Source: UBA10324 sp038326325 (GTDB taxonomy: Bacteria > Bacteroidota > Bacteroidia > Chitinophagales > UBA10324). From it: DNA of 64,000 bases. The notes under the pieces were generated by a model that was not told the origin of the DNA, did not search any database, and saw only the letters and a program-made list of their open reading frames with translations. Below are positions 17,932-26,977 of the stretch, piece by piece; the stretch's first letter is position 1, and each line of letters begins with the position of its first letter. The stretch is from positions 1-64,000 of the forward strand of contig JBBQJW010000012.1 of the NCBI GenBank assembly GCA_038326325.1, read 5' to 3'. The position numbers and the translations under genes were made by a program.

Positions 17932-18657
17932 ATGGAAAGACTTGAAGCGATTCATTTATTAATCAATCACACGAGAGCAAAAAATTATCTTGAAATCGGT
18001 GTTGCCAATGGAAGTAATTTTCAGGAAGTACACGCTTCGTACAAGCAGGCGGTTGATCCAGCTATGAAAATTAACTGGCGGTATAAATTTCATTCTATAC
18101 GACAAGACTTTAAAAATATCAACAATAAATATTTTCACCTTACCAGCGATGCATATTTTGAATCGCAGAAAAAAAATTTAGAGCAAAATAAAATTGATGT
18201 TTCGTTTGTTGATGGTCTACACACTTACGCTCAGACATTGATTGATGTTGTAAATGTTTTGCGTTTTCTGAATCCGAATGGAGCAATTGTTATGCATGAT
18301 TGTTCTCCTCCCGACAAAGCATGTGCATGGCCTGCAAATTCGCGGGAGCACGCAGATACTTTAAGTATTCCAGGATTTACTGGTCAATGGTCTGGAGATT
18401 CATGGAAAGCAATACATCATTTAATTGAATGGAATAGAAAATGGAATGCACTCGACATTTTTGTTCTTGATTGCGATTTTGGTTTAGGTATTGTGATTCC
18501 GAAAAAGAATTTCTCCATTACTATGCTTAGCGATTTGAAACCTGAACTGAAGTATGAAAATCTGACTTACGAATTTTTAGATGCAGATCGTAAACAGGTT
18601 ATTCATCTTGAAAATGAAAAATATTTGCAACAATATTTGAAAAACAAGAACAGATAA
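17932..18657 (+). CDS. Class I SAM-dependent methyltransferase
   Basis: 241 residues from ATG (the frame is open further upstream only through a TTG). Motif I is YLEIGVANGSNFQ near residues 19-31; an acidic DVSFVDGLHTYAQ segment and a strand with AIVMHDCSPPD follow, as in the methyltransferase-24 group that modifies sugars or small molecules. Cysteine and tryptophan-rich middle residues (ACAWPANS) are unusual but unexplained. It is a single gene bracketed by a terminator and a decayed gene. Substrate unknown. Confidence 0.8.
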   Translation: MERLEAIHLLINHTRAKNYLEIGVANGSNFQEVHASYKQAVDPAMKINWRYKFHSIRQDFKNINNKYFHLTSDAYFESQKKNLEQNKIDVSFVDGLHTYAQTLIDVVNVLRFLNPNGAIVMHDCSPPDKACAWPANSREHADTLSIPGFTGQWSGDSWKAIHHLIEWNRKWNALDIFVLDCDFGLGIVIPKKNFSITMLSDLKPELKYENLTYEFLDADRKQVIHLENEKYLQQYLKNKNR

Positions 18658-18689
18658 TTTTTTATAAAAATTTTAAAACCAATTTTTCT

Positions 18690-18984
18690 TCACATAATCA
18701 AATGAAGATTTCCAAGCGCGCTCGACTCTTTATTGTGCTTGAACGAAACCTGACTCATTCTTTCATCGTGCGTCCCATCCTTGATGGGTCAAATAATTTC
18801 GAGCCGTTTATTGCGAATGCGCACTTGTGTTCATCACCATTTAAATTGAACACCATACTTTTTAAAAAAACATGCAAATGCTTTCCCCATTTACTTTGAG
18901 TGTGGGCTTGCCGAACATCTGATTTACTTCAGCGCCAATGATTGAAGTTCCGTTTTCATTAAAAAGTTTTTCTTCTTTCACCAT
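18690..18984 (-). pseudogene. Decayed TfoX/Sxy N-terminal domain protein
   Basis: Reading the minus strand from an ATG at 18984 gives MVKEEKLFNENG, then VNQMFGKPTLKVNGESICMFF and a stop. A second frame continues with MVFNLNGDEHKCAF and KLFDPSRMGRTMKE and another stop, and a third frame continues VSFKHNKESSALGNLHL to a stop at 18690. Together these fragments match the usual TfoX-like order (MFGxPxLKVNGK, MVFKL, KLFDPSGxGRPMKEWVQV). At least one early stop or frameshift and one further frameshift where a Trp codon is expected break the gene. The intact family is a ~100-residue protein; only some members act in competence. Confidence 0.72.
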
Positions 18985-19106
18985 TCAAAATATTTCTCAC
19001 GGAAAATACTATTTCCGGGTTCAATTTTCAGAATGAAAAATTAGTTGGCACTATTAAGTTATACTTCAGCTGTGCTCAGTTAAATTCGCAACCTGAAATT
19101 CAAAAA

Positions 19107-20774
19107 ATGAAAATCACAATCACCGCGGTTCTTCTTTTAACAAGTTATTTTATTTCAGCACAAACTATTTCAGAAAGCAATTTGAAAAAAGATGTTTACT
19201 TCCTCGCTTCCGATTCACTCGAAGGAAGACAAACCGGAAGTGCCGGTGAGTGGCTTGCTTCAAAATATATTATCAGCATTTACAAATCTTTTGGGCTAAG
19301 ACCAATGGGCTACAACGAAACTTTTCTTCAGCCGTTCGAAACTAATGTTGGAGTTGGTTATTCTTCTTCAGATGAAAATTATTTAGGAGTGAACCGCGTC
19401 ATGCTAAAACCGGAACAGGATTATTTCCCATTAAATTTTTCAGGAAGCAAAACTGTTACAGGCACTTTGCAAAATGTTGGTTTCGGAATTAAAGCTGAAC
19501 AAATTCAAACAAATGATTTTGAAAAAGTTGATACTGCAAACGGTGAAATATTTCTGATTGAAACTTCTTCACCCGAAGGAGAAAATCCACATTCAAAATA
19601 TTATCCTTACGAAGACCTGCTTATGAAAGTGAAAAATGCAGAAGCAGCAGGGGCAACCGCAGTGATTTTCATTAACACAAGAGAAGATGTTGATGACGCG
19701 GTTGAGAATTTTACAAAATATGTTACACCTGTTTCCATTCCTGTTTTGTTTGTGAAGAAAGAATCATATAAAAAATATTTTATCAAAAAAAAAATCACCC
19801 TTCATCTAAGCGTAGGACTTCAGAAAAAATCTGTTACAGGTCATAATGTAATCGCCTTCAAAGACAACCATGCAAAAAAAACAATCGTAATTGGTGCGCA
19901 CTACGACCATTTAGGATATGATGAATATGGCGGCTCATTGTATCGCGGCGATTCAATACTCATTCACAATGGCGCCGATGATAATGCGAGCGGAACAGCT
20001 GGAGTGTTACAGTTGGCTTCTGTTTTATCACAGAAAAAAAATTCGAACTACAATTTTCTCTTCATTAATTTTTCGGGAGAGGAATTGGGGTTGATTGGTT
20101 CAAAGTATTTTACTGAGCATCCAACTATCGATACTGCAACTATCAATTGCATGCTGAACATGGATATGATTGGAAGATATAATCGCGAGAAGGGAATGGA
20201 GATTTCAGGTCTTGGTACTTCACCGCAGTTCTCTTTTTTGAGAAACATGATGCACGACAGTTTGAAAATTAAATGGAGTGAAAGCGGAACCGGACCAACA
20301 GACCACACTTCATTTTACAATATCAATGTTCCAGTACTGAATTTTTTTACAGGCACGCACGAAGATTATCACAAGCCGACTGATGATGCTTGGAAGCTCG
20401 ATTACAAAAAAGAAGCGGAGATCTTGCAAATGGAATTACAAATTCTTGATAGCCTAAACACACTCGGAGTTCTTGCTTTCACACAAACAAAACAAGACAG
20501 CGCCAGCCAAATCACAGAGTTTAAAGTGCGACTCGGAATTGTTCCTGACTATATGTATGAAGGCGCGGGCTTGCGTGTTGATGGTGTTGACGACGGACTT
20601 ACCGCATCGAAAGCAGGAATTTTAAAAGGCGATGTGATAATGAGCATTGGAGATTTTTCTGTTTCGGATATTTATTCTTACATGAAAGCACTCGGTGCTT
20701 TTAAGAAAGGCGACACAACAACAATCGTTGTTAAGAGAGGTGATATGATGAAAAAATTATCTGCTACTTTCTGA
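19107..20774 (+). CDS. Secreted M28 family zinc peptidase with PA and PDZ domains
   Basis: 555 residues, signal peptide ending at FISAQ. A protease-associated insert (~120-225) precedes the M28 catalytic domain, in which the metal ligands are seen in order: GAHYDHLG (His, Asp), NGADDNASG (Asp), NFSGEELGLIGS (catalytic and metal Glu), NMDMIGR (Asp) and GPTDHTSFY (His). A C-terminal PDZ domain has DGLTASKAGILKGDVIMSIG. It is predicted to be a periplasmic aminopeptidase; exact specificity is unknown. Its stop codon overlaps the tsaB start by one base, so the two are translationally linked. Confidence 0.92.
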   Translation: MKITITAVLLLTSYFISAQTISESNLKKDVYFLASDSLEGRQTGSAGEWLASKYIISIYKSFGLRPMGYNETFLQPFETNVGVGYSSSDENYLGVNRVMLKPEQDYFPLNFSGSKTVTGTLQNVGFGIKAEQIQTNDFEKVDTANGEIFLIETSSPEGENPHSKYYPYEDLLMKVKNAEAAGATAVIFINTREDVDDAVENFTKYVTPVSIPVLFVKKESYKKYFIKKKITLHLSVGLQKKSVTGHNVIAFKDNHAKKTIVIGAHYDHLGYDEYGGSLYRGDSILIHNGADDNASGTAGVLQLASVLSQKKNSNYNFLFINFSGEELGLIGSKYFTEHPTIDTATINCMLNMDMIGRYNREKGMEISGLGTSPQFSFLRNMMHDSLKIKWSESGTGPTDHTSFYNINVPVLNFFTGTHEDYHKPTDDAWKLDYKKEAEILQMELQILDSLNTLGVLAFTQTKQDSASQITEFKVRLGIVPDYMYEGAGLRVDGVDDGLTASKAGILKGDVIMSIGDFSVSDIYSYMKALGAFKKGDTTTIVVKRGDMMKKLSATF

Positions 20775-21457
20775 TGTTAAAATTTCTTTTGATTGAAACT
20801 GCTTCAGCAACTTGCTCAATTGCAACAGGTAATGAAAATGAAATTATTTCAATTCGTGAAAATGTTGATAGTAGAGAACACGCTGCACTAATTACTGTTT
20901 TTTCGGATGAAGTGATGAAAGAATCGAAATGGAAATTTGAAGAGTTAAATGCAGTAGTTGTGAGTGCGGGTCCGGGCTCGTACACTGGTTTGCGAATAGG
21001 AGTGAGCACCGCGAAAGGAATTTGTTTTGCCGCGCAGCTTCCATTGATTGCGATTAATACACTCGAAGCATTGGCAAACGGATTTGCAAACGAAAATAAA
21101 TTACAAGAAAACATTTGTGCCGTATTCGATGCGCGAAGAGATGAAGTTTATTACGGAATATGGAATACAAAATGTGAAACAATAATCCGCAGTCGAGCAG
21201 CCTTGCTGAATGAAGAATTTGAAAACACGATTGAAAAAGTAAAAGGAAAAATTTCTTTCGTTGGCGACGGCGCAAAAAAAATTTCCGACTTTTTTCCTGA
21301 TTCTAAAAATTCTTTTCATCCTGAATTTAAAACTTCAGCAAAATATCTTTTACCAATTGCACTGAAAAAATTCAATGAAAGAGATTTAGCAGATGTGGCA
21401 TACTTCGAACCGAATTATATAAAGCCGTTTTATTTTGCAGAGACGAAATCGCGATAA
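20774..21457 (+). CDS. tsaB: tRNA threonylcarbamoyladenosine biosynthesis protein TsaB
   Basis: 227 residues. It is the ASKHA-fold partner of TsaD needed for the t6A37 modification of ANN-decoding tRNAs. Motifs: LLIETASATCSIA at the N-terminus, SAGPGSYTGLRIGVSTAKGI (about residues 65-84) and VFDARRDEVYYG. The length and organisation are normal. It overlaps the preceding M28 peptidase gene by one base and converges with a methyltransferase gene 17 bases away. Confidence 0.95.
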   Translation: MLKFLLIETASATCSIATGNENEIISIRENVDSREHAALITVFSDEVMKESKWKFEELNAVVVSAGPGSYTGLRIGVSTAKGICFAAQLPLIAINTLEALANGFANENKLQENICAVFDARRDEVYYGIWNTKCETIIRSRAALLNEEFENTIEKVKGKISFVGDGAKKISDFFPDSKNSFHPEFKTSAKYLLPIALKKFNERDLADVAYFEPNYIKPFYFAETKSR

Positions 21458-21474
21458 AAAATTCTGAATAAAAA

Positions 21475-22269
21475 TTATTTCTTAACAATCTCGCCTCCTC
21501 TCAATCTGAAAAAACGCAGCAGCTGATTAATTCTCAATTGATATATATTGAAAAGTCGATTATAAATTCTCACTGGTATGGATGGTCTCACATAAGGCTG
21601 GTCGCCATCTCTGTGGCTCTGTGTTCCGGTTTTTTTTGCAAAGGGCGGTTCGTTATGCGATTTTTTTTCAAGAACTACAATGCTATCGTAATAGTGAATT
21701 GAGTCTACGGTTTTGGTAATCTCATTTACTTTAAATGATTTTTGTTCTGAGTGATAAGCATTGATGTCGTCAATAAAATTTTTGCTGTACTCAATAAATG
21801 TTCCTCTGCGCTTATTTCCTCCAGCATACTGAAGCCAATAAGAGGTATGCACATCTTCACACAAGTAAACACCATCTGATTTTATTGAGTTGAACAATTC
21901 TTCAAAGGATATTATTTGCTGTTCCATTGTATGTCCACCATCATCAATCAAAATGTCAATTGGAGGAATATTTTTTTTTATTTCTCTTAAAAAATTTCTG
22001 TCGGATTGTGAGCCAATAAAAATCTTTATGTTTTCCTCTTCCAGGTTTTTGCATTTAATATTTACATCAATACCATAAATTTTTGCTTTAGGTCCGAAAT
22101 AATTCTTCCACATTTGTAGGCTTCCACCTTGCGAAACACCGATTTCTAGAATTGCAACATCCTTTCCTCGATATTTTGAAAAATGTCGGTCGTATACATC
22201 AAAATAATGCATCCATTTATGAATGAGACGGCCGTTATTTTCTTGGAAGTATTTTTCTAAATCATTCAT
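21475..22269 (-). CDS. Class I SAM-dependent methyltransferase (macrocin O-methyltransferase-like)
   Basis: 264 residues. The SAM-binding motif VAILEIGVSQGGSLQMW (~38-54), the IYGIDVN acidic strand and the metal-binding style DILIDDGGHTMEQQ followed by GVYLCEDVHTSYW resemble the metal-dependent sugar O-methyltransferases such as MycE/TylF relatives. It is likely cytoplasmic; the substrate is unknown and could be a surface sugar. A TAATTTTG promoter element sits just upstream, between it and the TPM lipoprotein gene. Confidence 0.78.
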   Translation of the reverse strand: MNDLEKYFQENNGRLIHKWMHYFDVYDRHFSKYRGKDVAILEIGVSQGGSLQMWKNYFGPKAKIYGIDVNIKCKNLEEENIKIFIGSQSDRNFLREIKKNIPPIDILIDDGGHTMEQQIISFEELFNSIKSDGVYLCEDVHTSYWLQYAGGNKRRGTFIEYSKNFIDDINAYHSEQKSFKVNEITKTVDSIHYYDSIVVLEKKSHNEPPFAKKTGTQSHRDGDQPYVRPSIPVRIYNRLFNIYQLRINQLLRFFRLRGGEIVKK

Positions 22270-22292
22270 ATTGTTTCGTAAAAAATTTGATT

Positions 22293-22300
22293 CAAAATTA
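22293..22300 (-). promoter_or_regulatory. TAnnTTTG -7 element of the methyltransferase gene
   Basis: Minus-strand TAATTTTG, 23 bases before the ATG at 22269. No matching -33 TTG is evident, so confidence is moderate. Confidence 0.4.
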
Positions 22301-22301
22301 A

Positions 22302-22937
22302 TTATAATTTCATTGGTTTCATTTGTGCTTCTAACATTCTAATAATCTCACTAACACCGCTGATAATTCCTTCTGAGTATTTTTCTTGTTTGAATGAGGG
22401 AAGAATATTTTCATAAACTATCTTATAACACATATCATCAGGAAGCAATTGGTCCATTCCTAATCCGGTTGAGATTCTAACTTGTCGTTGAGTGACCGAA
22501 ACAACAAGCAATATTCCGTTATTAATTTCTTTCAATCCTATTCCCCACTCATTACCAAGAGCAACAGAATAGGAACCAATTGAATCATAAGGAGCAAATG
22601 TAGAAGTTGTTACAACGGCAATTTCAACAGATGTTTTATCTTGAAACTCTTGAATCAAAGCAACAATTTTATTGAAAGATTGTTCGTCGAGAATATGCTC
22701 ATAATCAGCAACCCAATTTGCCGGCTTTGGAAATAGTGAGCCGCTCTTTAAACTCGTGCTGTTATGAGGCGCAATTGAATTAAAAGCTTTAGTAGAATCA
22801 ATGTTTTTTACTGAATCAATTTTTGCGGTTGAATCAACTGTTACAGAACTATTTTCAGATGAATGTTGGCACGAAAACAACAATGAAGTATAAAACAGAA
22901 AAGCAGAAAGCAAAAGATTTGAATTGTACTTTTTCAT
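22302..22937 (-). CDS. TPM domain lipoprotein (YgcG/Psb32-like)
   Basis: 211 residues from the ATG that begins a lipoprotein signal peptide: hydrophobic residues 6-18 ending LLFSC, so acylation at that Cys is expected. The TPM domain (~70-205) starts NWVADYEHILDEQSFNKI and contains SVEIAVVTTS, GIGLKEINNGILLVVSV and the closing GLGMDQLLPDDMCY segment. TPM proteins are envelope-associated with unclear function, sometimes phosphatase-like. The frame is open to a GTG at 22970 that would overlap dedA, but the ATG gives a clean signal peptide. Confidence 0.85.
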   Translation of the reverse strand: MKKYNSNLLLSAFLFYTSLLFSCQHSSENSSVTVDSTAKIDSVKNIDSTKAFNSIAPHNSTSLKSGSLFPKPANWVADYEHILDEQSFNKIVALIQEFQDKTSVEIAVVTTSTFAPYDSIGSYSVALGNEWGIGLKEINNGILLVVSVTQRQVRISTGLGMDQLLPDDMCYKIVYENILPSFKQEKYSEGIISGVSEIIRMLEAQMKPMKL

Positions 22938-22956
22938 TTTTATTTCGACTTTAAAA

Positions 22957-23601
22957 TTAAACGCGAACACTTCTTCCTTTCATTAACGCAATTACAAACG
23001 GAATAAAAGAGGCGATGATGATTCCGATAACAATATAGCTGAAATGTTCTTTCACAAATGGAATGTTGCCGAATAAATATCCAACTAACAAAAACAGCAT
23101 TACCCAACTTGTTCCTCCTATGAGATTGTAAATTGAAAATCTTCTGTATTGCATTTTACCAACTCCCGCAACAAACGGAGCGAAAGTTCTGATGATGGGC
23201 ATGAAGCGACTGAGAACCATTGCGAGATTGCCATGCTTCTCAAAAAATTCCTGTGTGCGTTCCAGATTTTTTTTCTTCAGAAACCATTTGTCCATTTCAA
23301 ATGCTTTAGGCCCTATCCATATTCCGATTTGATAATTCATCATGTTACCTGTAACAGCCGCGACAATCATTAATACAGCGAGCAGAAAAATATTTAATCC
23401 GGTTGCTTCATTGGCAGCGAGTGCGCCCGCCGCGAATAATAAAGAATCGCCGGGGAGAAACGGCGTGACGACAAAGCCGGTTTCGCAAAAAATAATCAGA
23501 AACAGAATCAGGTAAGTGAGCATTCCGTACTGCGCGATAATATCAGTAAGGTGTTTGTCAATATGAAGTATGAAATCAATGAGTGAGTGAATGAGTTCCA
23601 T
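22957..23601 (-). CDS. DedA family membrane protein
   Basis: 214 residues, polytopic, with the VTT/SNARE-associated domain hallmarks: PFLPGDSLLFAAGAL (~46-60), GNMMNYQIGIWIG, a GNLAMVLSRFMPIIRTFAPFVAG segment (part quoted: RFMPIIRTFAPFVAG, with two conserved Arg) and a final hydrophobic helix. DedA proteins are now thought to move or flip undecaprenyl-phosphate or phospholipids across the inner membrane. Only one base separates it from purD upstream, so it is in the purD transcript. Confidence 0.92.
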   Translation of the reverse strand: MELIHSLIDFILHIDKHLTDIIAQYGMLTYLILFLIIFCETGFVVTPFLPGDSLLFAAGALAANEATGLNIFLLAVLMIVAAVTGNMMNYQIGIWIGPKAFEMDKWFLKKKNLERTQEFFEKHGNLAMVLSRFMPIIRTFAPFVAGVGKMQYRRFSIYNLIGGTSWVMLFLLVGYLFGNIPFVKEHFSYIVIGIIIASFIPFVIALMKGRSVRV

Positions 23602-23602
23602 T

Positions 23603-24886
23603 TTATTTCTGAGAATTTAAAACATCGAACCCGATGTCATGACGAAAATATTTTCCTTCGAATTTTATCCGCTCGGCGTTTCGTTTTGAAATGGTTAACG
23701 CTTCTTCTAACGAATTCGCAAGTGATGTTACAGCCAGCACTCGTCCGCCTGAAGTTTGTAATTCTGAATTCTTCATTGTTGTTCCGGCATGAAACACAAT
23801 TGAATCTTTTACCGAATCAATTCCTGAAATCGCTTTTCCTTTTTCATAAGGTTCAGGATATCCGCCTGAAGTGAGCACAACTGTCGCCGCATGTTTTGAA
23901 GAGATGGAAATTTTTTTCTCGCTCAGTTTTTCATCCGCGGTCGCGAGAAATAATTCCACCAAATCACTTTCAATTCTTGGCAATACCGCTTCTGTTTCAG
24001 GATCACCCATTCGACAATTGTATTCAATCATAAATGGATTTCCTTTCACAATCATTAACCCGAAATAAATAAAACCTTTGTACACCAACTTATCTTGTTG
24101 CAATCCATCGATGGTTGGTTTTATCATTTGCTCTTCCACTTTTTTCATCAGTGCATCATCAGCAAACGGAACAGGAGAAATGGCACCCATGCCTCCGGTG
24201 TTTAAACCTGTATCACCTTCGCCAACGCGCTTGTAATCTTTTGCAGTCGGAAGAATTAAATAATGAACTCCGTCAGTGAGCACGAACACGCTCATTTCTA
24301 TTCCGTGCAAAAATTCTTCAACCACCACTTTTTCACTCGCTGCACCGAATTTTCCGTGAAGCATGTTTCGAAATTCATCTTCTGCTTCGTCTAATGTTTC
24401 ACAAATCAAAACTCCTTTTCCAGCAGCTAAACCATCCGCTTTTAAAACAACAGGGGTAATAAGTGTATGAATAAAATTCACTCCTTCTTCAATTGTACTT
24501 TCATTAAACGATTCATAAGCCGCTGTAGGAATATTGTGTCGTTGCATAAACTCTTTTGCAAATGCTTTACTGCCTTCCAACTGTGCCGCATCTTTTGAAG
24601 GACCAATGACAGGAATTTTTTTCAACTCAGTATCTCCAATAAAAAAATCATAAATGCCATTCACCAGCGGATCTTCGGGACCAACAACTACCAGTTCAAT
24701 TTTATTTTCGAGACAATTTTTTTTTATCGCTTCAAAATCTGTTACACTAATTGAAATATTTTTTCCGTGTTGCGCAGTGCCGGGATTTCCGGAAGCAATA
24801 AATAACTGCGAACATAATTTGCTCATCGAAATGCTTCTTGCAAAAGCATGTTCACGACCACCGCTACCTAATAATAAAATGTTCAT
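23603..24886 (-). CDS. purD: Phosphoribosylamine-glycine ligase
   Basis: 427 residues, normal size. It joins phosphoribosylamine and glycine to form GAR in purine synthesis, using ATP. The family motifs are all visible: LLGSGGREHAFA at the N-terminus, VVGPEDPLVNGI, KADGLAAGKGV (ATP-grasp), TGGMGAISP and the metal site EYNCRMGDPETEAVLPR. It is followed by dedA and preceded by comB. With purN about 2 kb upstream and gcvT between, the region groups glycine and one-carbon metabolism. Confidence 0.97.
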   Translation of the reverse strand: MNILLLGSGGREHAFARSISMSKLCSQLFIASGNPGTAQHGKNISISVTDFEAIKKNCLENKIELVVVGPEDPLVNGIYDFFIGDTELKKIPVIGPSKDAAQLEGSKAFAKEFMQRHNIPTAAYESFNESTIEEGVNFIHTLITPVVLKADGLAAGKGVLICETLDEAEDEFRNMLHGKFGAASEKVVVEEFLHGIEMSVFVLTDGVHYLILPTAKDYKRVGEGDTGLNTGGMGAISPVPFADDALMKKVEEQMIKPTIDGLQQDKLVYKGFIYFGLMIVKGNPFMIEYNCRMGDPETEAVLPRIESDLVELFLATADEKLSEKKISISSKHAATVVLTSGGYPEPYEKGKAISGIDSVKDSIVFHAGTTMKNSELQTSGGRVLAVTSLANSLEEALTISKRNAERIKFEGKYFRHDIGFDVLNSQK

Positions 24887-24918
24887 GAATAAAAATTTTT
24901 CAATCCTTCAAGGTTCAA

Positions 24919-25656
24919 TCAAGCCATGTCTTTCGAAATGTCAGCGCGCACCAAACACCCATCTTTTAATATCGGAACCACATTCGTTAAATCGGGACGC
25001 AAACAATACTTAATATCATTTAGCACTCCGAAGCGAGCTAATCGTTTATAGTGTGACGACTGCTTCATAAAGTGTAACATATTTTTTCTCGAGTTGAGAT
25101 ATAATTTTTCAGCGGCGAAAGCAGAATCACTATCAACCAAAAAATGTTCTTTCAAATGATGAATGATTGCTCCCGCGAAAATGGTGTCTTCCAAATTGAA
25201 TTTATCGCGCCATCCGCTGCACAATAAAACTGTATCTGTGCTTTCATTCAGCAACCAACGAGTAAGCGCCGAGAAATTTAAAAATCCGCCAATCAAAATC
25301 TCTTTCGCGTCACTTGACAATTTAATCGCGCGAGTTCCATTGGTAGTCGTGAGCACCAAAGTTTTTCCTTTCACCACCCCATCCATGTATTCGAACGGAG
25401 AATTGCCGTACGAAAATCCTTCCACCTTTTGTCCGCCGCGCTCACCAGCAAGAATGTGATCAGGTTTGTATTTGTACGAAAGACATTCTTCAATGCTCTC
25501 CACCGGAATCACTTTCGTTGCGCCCTGGTCGAGTGCAACAGTCATTGTAGTAGTTGCGCGCAATACATCAATCACGACCACAACTTTTCCCTGCAAAGGA
25601 TAGAGTGGTAAAAGATTAGGAGTAAGAATTACTTCGAGTGAACATTTATCGGGCAC
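24919..25656 (-). CDS. comB: 2-phosphosulfolactate phosphatase family protein (ComB)
   Basis: 245 residues. Motifs of the ComB family are clear: VVVIDVLRATTTMTVALDQG (~26-45), AGERGGQKVEGFSYGNSP, LTTTNGTRAI and CSGWRDKFNLEDTIFAGA. In methanogens ComB acts in coenzyme M synthesis; bacterial members may act on sulfolactate-type or other phosphorylated compounds, so the precise role here is uncertain. It lies 32 bases upstream of purD and probably shares its transcript. Confidence 0.9.
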   Translation of the reverse strand: MPDKCSLEVILTPNLLPLYPLQGKVVVVIDVLRATTTMTVALDQGATKVIPVESIEECLSYKYKPDHILAGERGGQKVEGFSYGNSPFEYMDGVVKGKTLVLTTTNGTRAIKLSSDAKEILIGGFLNFSALTRWLLNESTDTVLLCSGWRDKFNLEDTIFAGAIIHHLKEHFLVDSDSAFAAEKLYLNSRKNMLHFMKQSSHYKRLARFGVLNDIKYCLRPDLTNVVPILKDGCLVRADISKDMA

Positions 25657-25659
25657 GAG

Positions 25660-25810
25660 AAATTGATTTGAAGATTAGTTGATTTGAAAATTTGAAGATG
25701 ATTGTCATGAAGAAATTTTAATCCGTGAATCAGTGCAATTATTTTTATTCAAAAATTTTATTCAGAATCAAAATCTGTGAATCTGTGGCAACATTTTTTT
25801 TCTGTGGCAA
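25660..25810. repeat. AT-rich intergenic spacer with CTGTG(A/G)-type repeats
   Basis: The 154-bp gap between gcvT and comB contains short near-repeats (GTGAATCAGTG, CTGTGAATCTGTGGCAA, TTCTGTGGCAA) in AT-rich DNA. These resemble the 'actctgtgaaactctgtgg' style of interspersed repeats seen at 35.9 and 42.1 kb. No gene or clear promoter is seen. Confidence 0.4.
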
Positions 25811-26896
25811 TCACTTTTTATAAAAAGGTAATTTCACAATCTGTGCAGCAACTTTATTATCTCTGATTGGAATGAAAATTTTATTTCCTTCTGCAGCATA
25901 TTCTGTTTTCGCATAGCCCATTCCGATTGCTTTGTTCAGTGAAGGCGATTGCGTGCCGCTCGTTACTTTACCAATTGTTTCTCCGGCTTCATTCACAATT
26001 AAGTAATCGTGGCGTGGAATTCCGCGGTCAATCATTTCGAATGCGATTAATTTTTTTGCAACGCCATTTTTCTTTTGCGCTTCAATCGACGCGCGGTTCG
26101 TAAAATCTTTCGTGAACTTCGTAATCCATCCGAGTCCCGCTTCAATTGGGGAAGTAGTATCGTCAATATCATTTCCGTACAAACAGAAACCCATTTCCAA
26201 TCTCAATGTATCGCGCGCGCCCAAACCCACCGCTTGAATACCGAATTCTTTTCCCGCCTCAAAAATTTTATTCCAGATTACATCTGCATTCGTTCCTTCA
26301 AAATAAATTTCGAATCCGCCGGCGCCAGTATAACCCGTATTTGAAATCAAAACATTTTCTATTCCTGCAAAAACTCCCTTCTTAAAAGTGTAGTACGGAA
26401 TTTCAGAAAGATTTATTTCAGTCAGCAACTGTAACACTTTAATCGCATCAGGACCCTGCACCGCGAGCAGTGCGGTTTTATCACTGATGTTGTGCATTTC
26501 AACCCCATCTGAATTGAATTTCGAAATCCAGTTCCAATCCTTTTCAATGTTACTCGCATTCACCACCAGCATCCATTCTTTTTCGCCGAGACGATACACG
26601 AGTAAGTCGTCAATGATTCCACCAACATCATTAGGCAAACACGAGTACTGAATTTTTTCAGGAGTCAATTTCGCAGCATCGTTACTGGTAACACGCTGAA
26701 TCAGGTCGAGCGCTTTTTCTCCTTTCAGAATAAATTCCCCCATGTGCGATACATCAAACACGCCCACGCGATTGCGGATGCAATTGTGCTCGTCGTTAAT
26801 TCCGGTGTAAGAGATGGGCATATTGTAACCCGCAAATGGCGCCATCTTGGCTCCGAGCGCAATATGAAAGTGAGTGAAGGGCGTGTCTTTAACCAT
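25811..26896 (-). CDS. gcvT: Aminomethyltransferase (glycine cleavage T protein)
   Basis: 361 residues, normal length. It transfers the aminomethyl group from the H protein to tetrahydrofolate in glycine cleavage. Diagnostic motifs: HIALGAKMAPFAGYNMPI, VFDVSHMGEF, AVQGPDA, NTGYTGAGGFEIYF and the catalytic-Asp-containing GARDTLRLEMGFCLYGNDID. The start at MVKDTPFTHFH is consistent with the family. It is isolated from gcvH and gcvP in this window. Upstream is purN, downstream comB and purD. Confidence 0.97.
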   Translation of the reverse strand: MVKDTPFTHFHIALGAKMAPFAGYNMPISYTGINDEHNCIRNRVGVFDVSHMGEFILKGEKALDLIQRVTSNDAAKLTPEKIQYSCLPNDVGGIIDDLLVYRLGEKEWMLVVNASNIEKDWNWISKFNSDGVEMHNISDKTALLAVQGPDAIKVLQLLTEINLSEIPYYTFKKGVFAGIENVLISNTGYTGAGGFEIYFEGTNADVIWNKIFEAGKEFGIQAVGLGARDTLRLEMGFCLYGNDIDDTTSPIEAGLGWITKFTKDFTNRASIEAQKKNGVAKKLIAFEMIDRGIPRHDYLIVNEAGETIGKVTSGTQSPSLNKAIGMGYAKTEYAAEGNKIFIPIRDNKVAAQIVKLPFYKK

Positions 26897-26977
26897 AAGT
26901 AGCGGCGAAGATAATCAGACGAGAAAGTATATGGCATAAATGAGAAAGAATAAATCTCACTTCCGGTCTATCTATAA

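Noticed and set aside
18702..18899. 65-codon plus-strand frame in the gap after the methyltransferase
   Set aside because: It is antisense to the TfoX-like remnant and has no promoter or recognisable motif.
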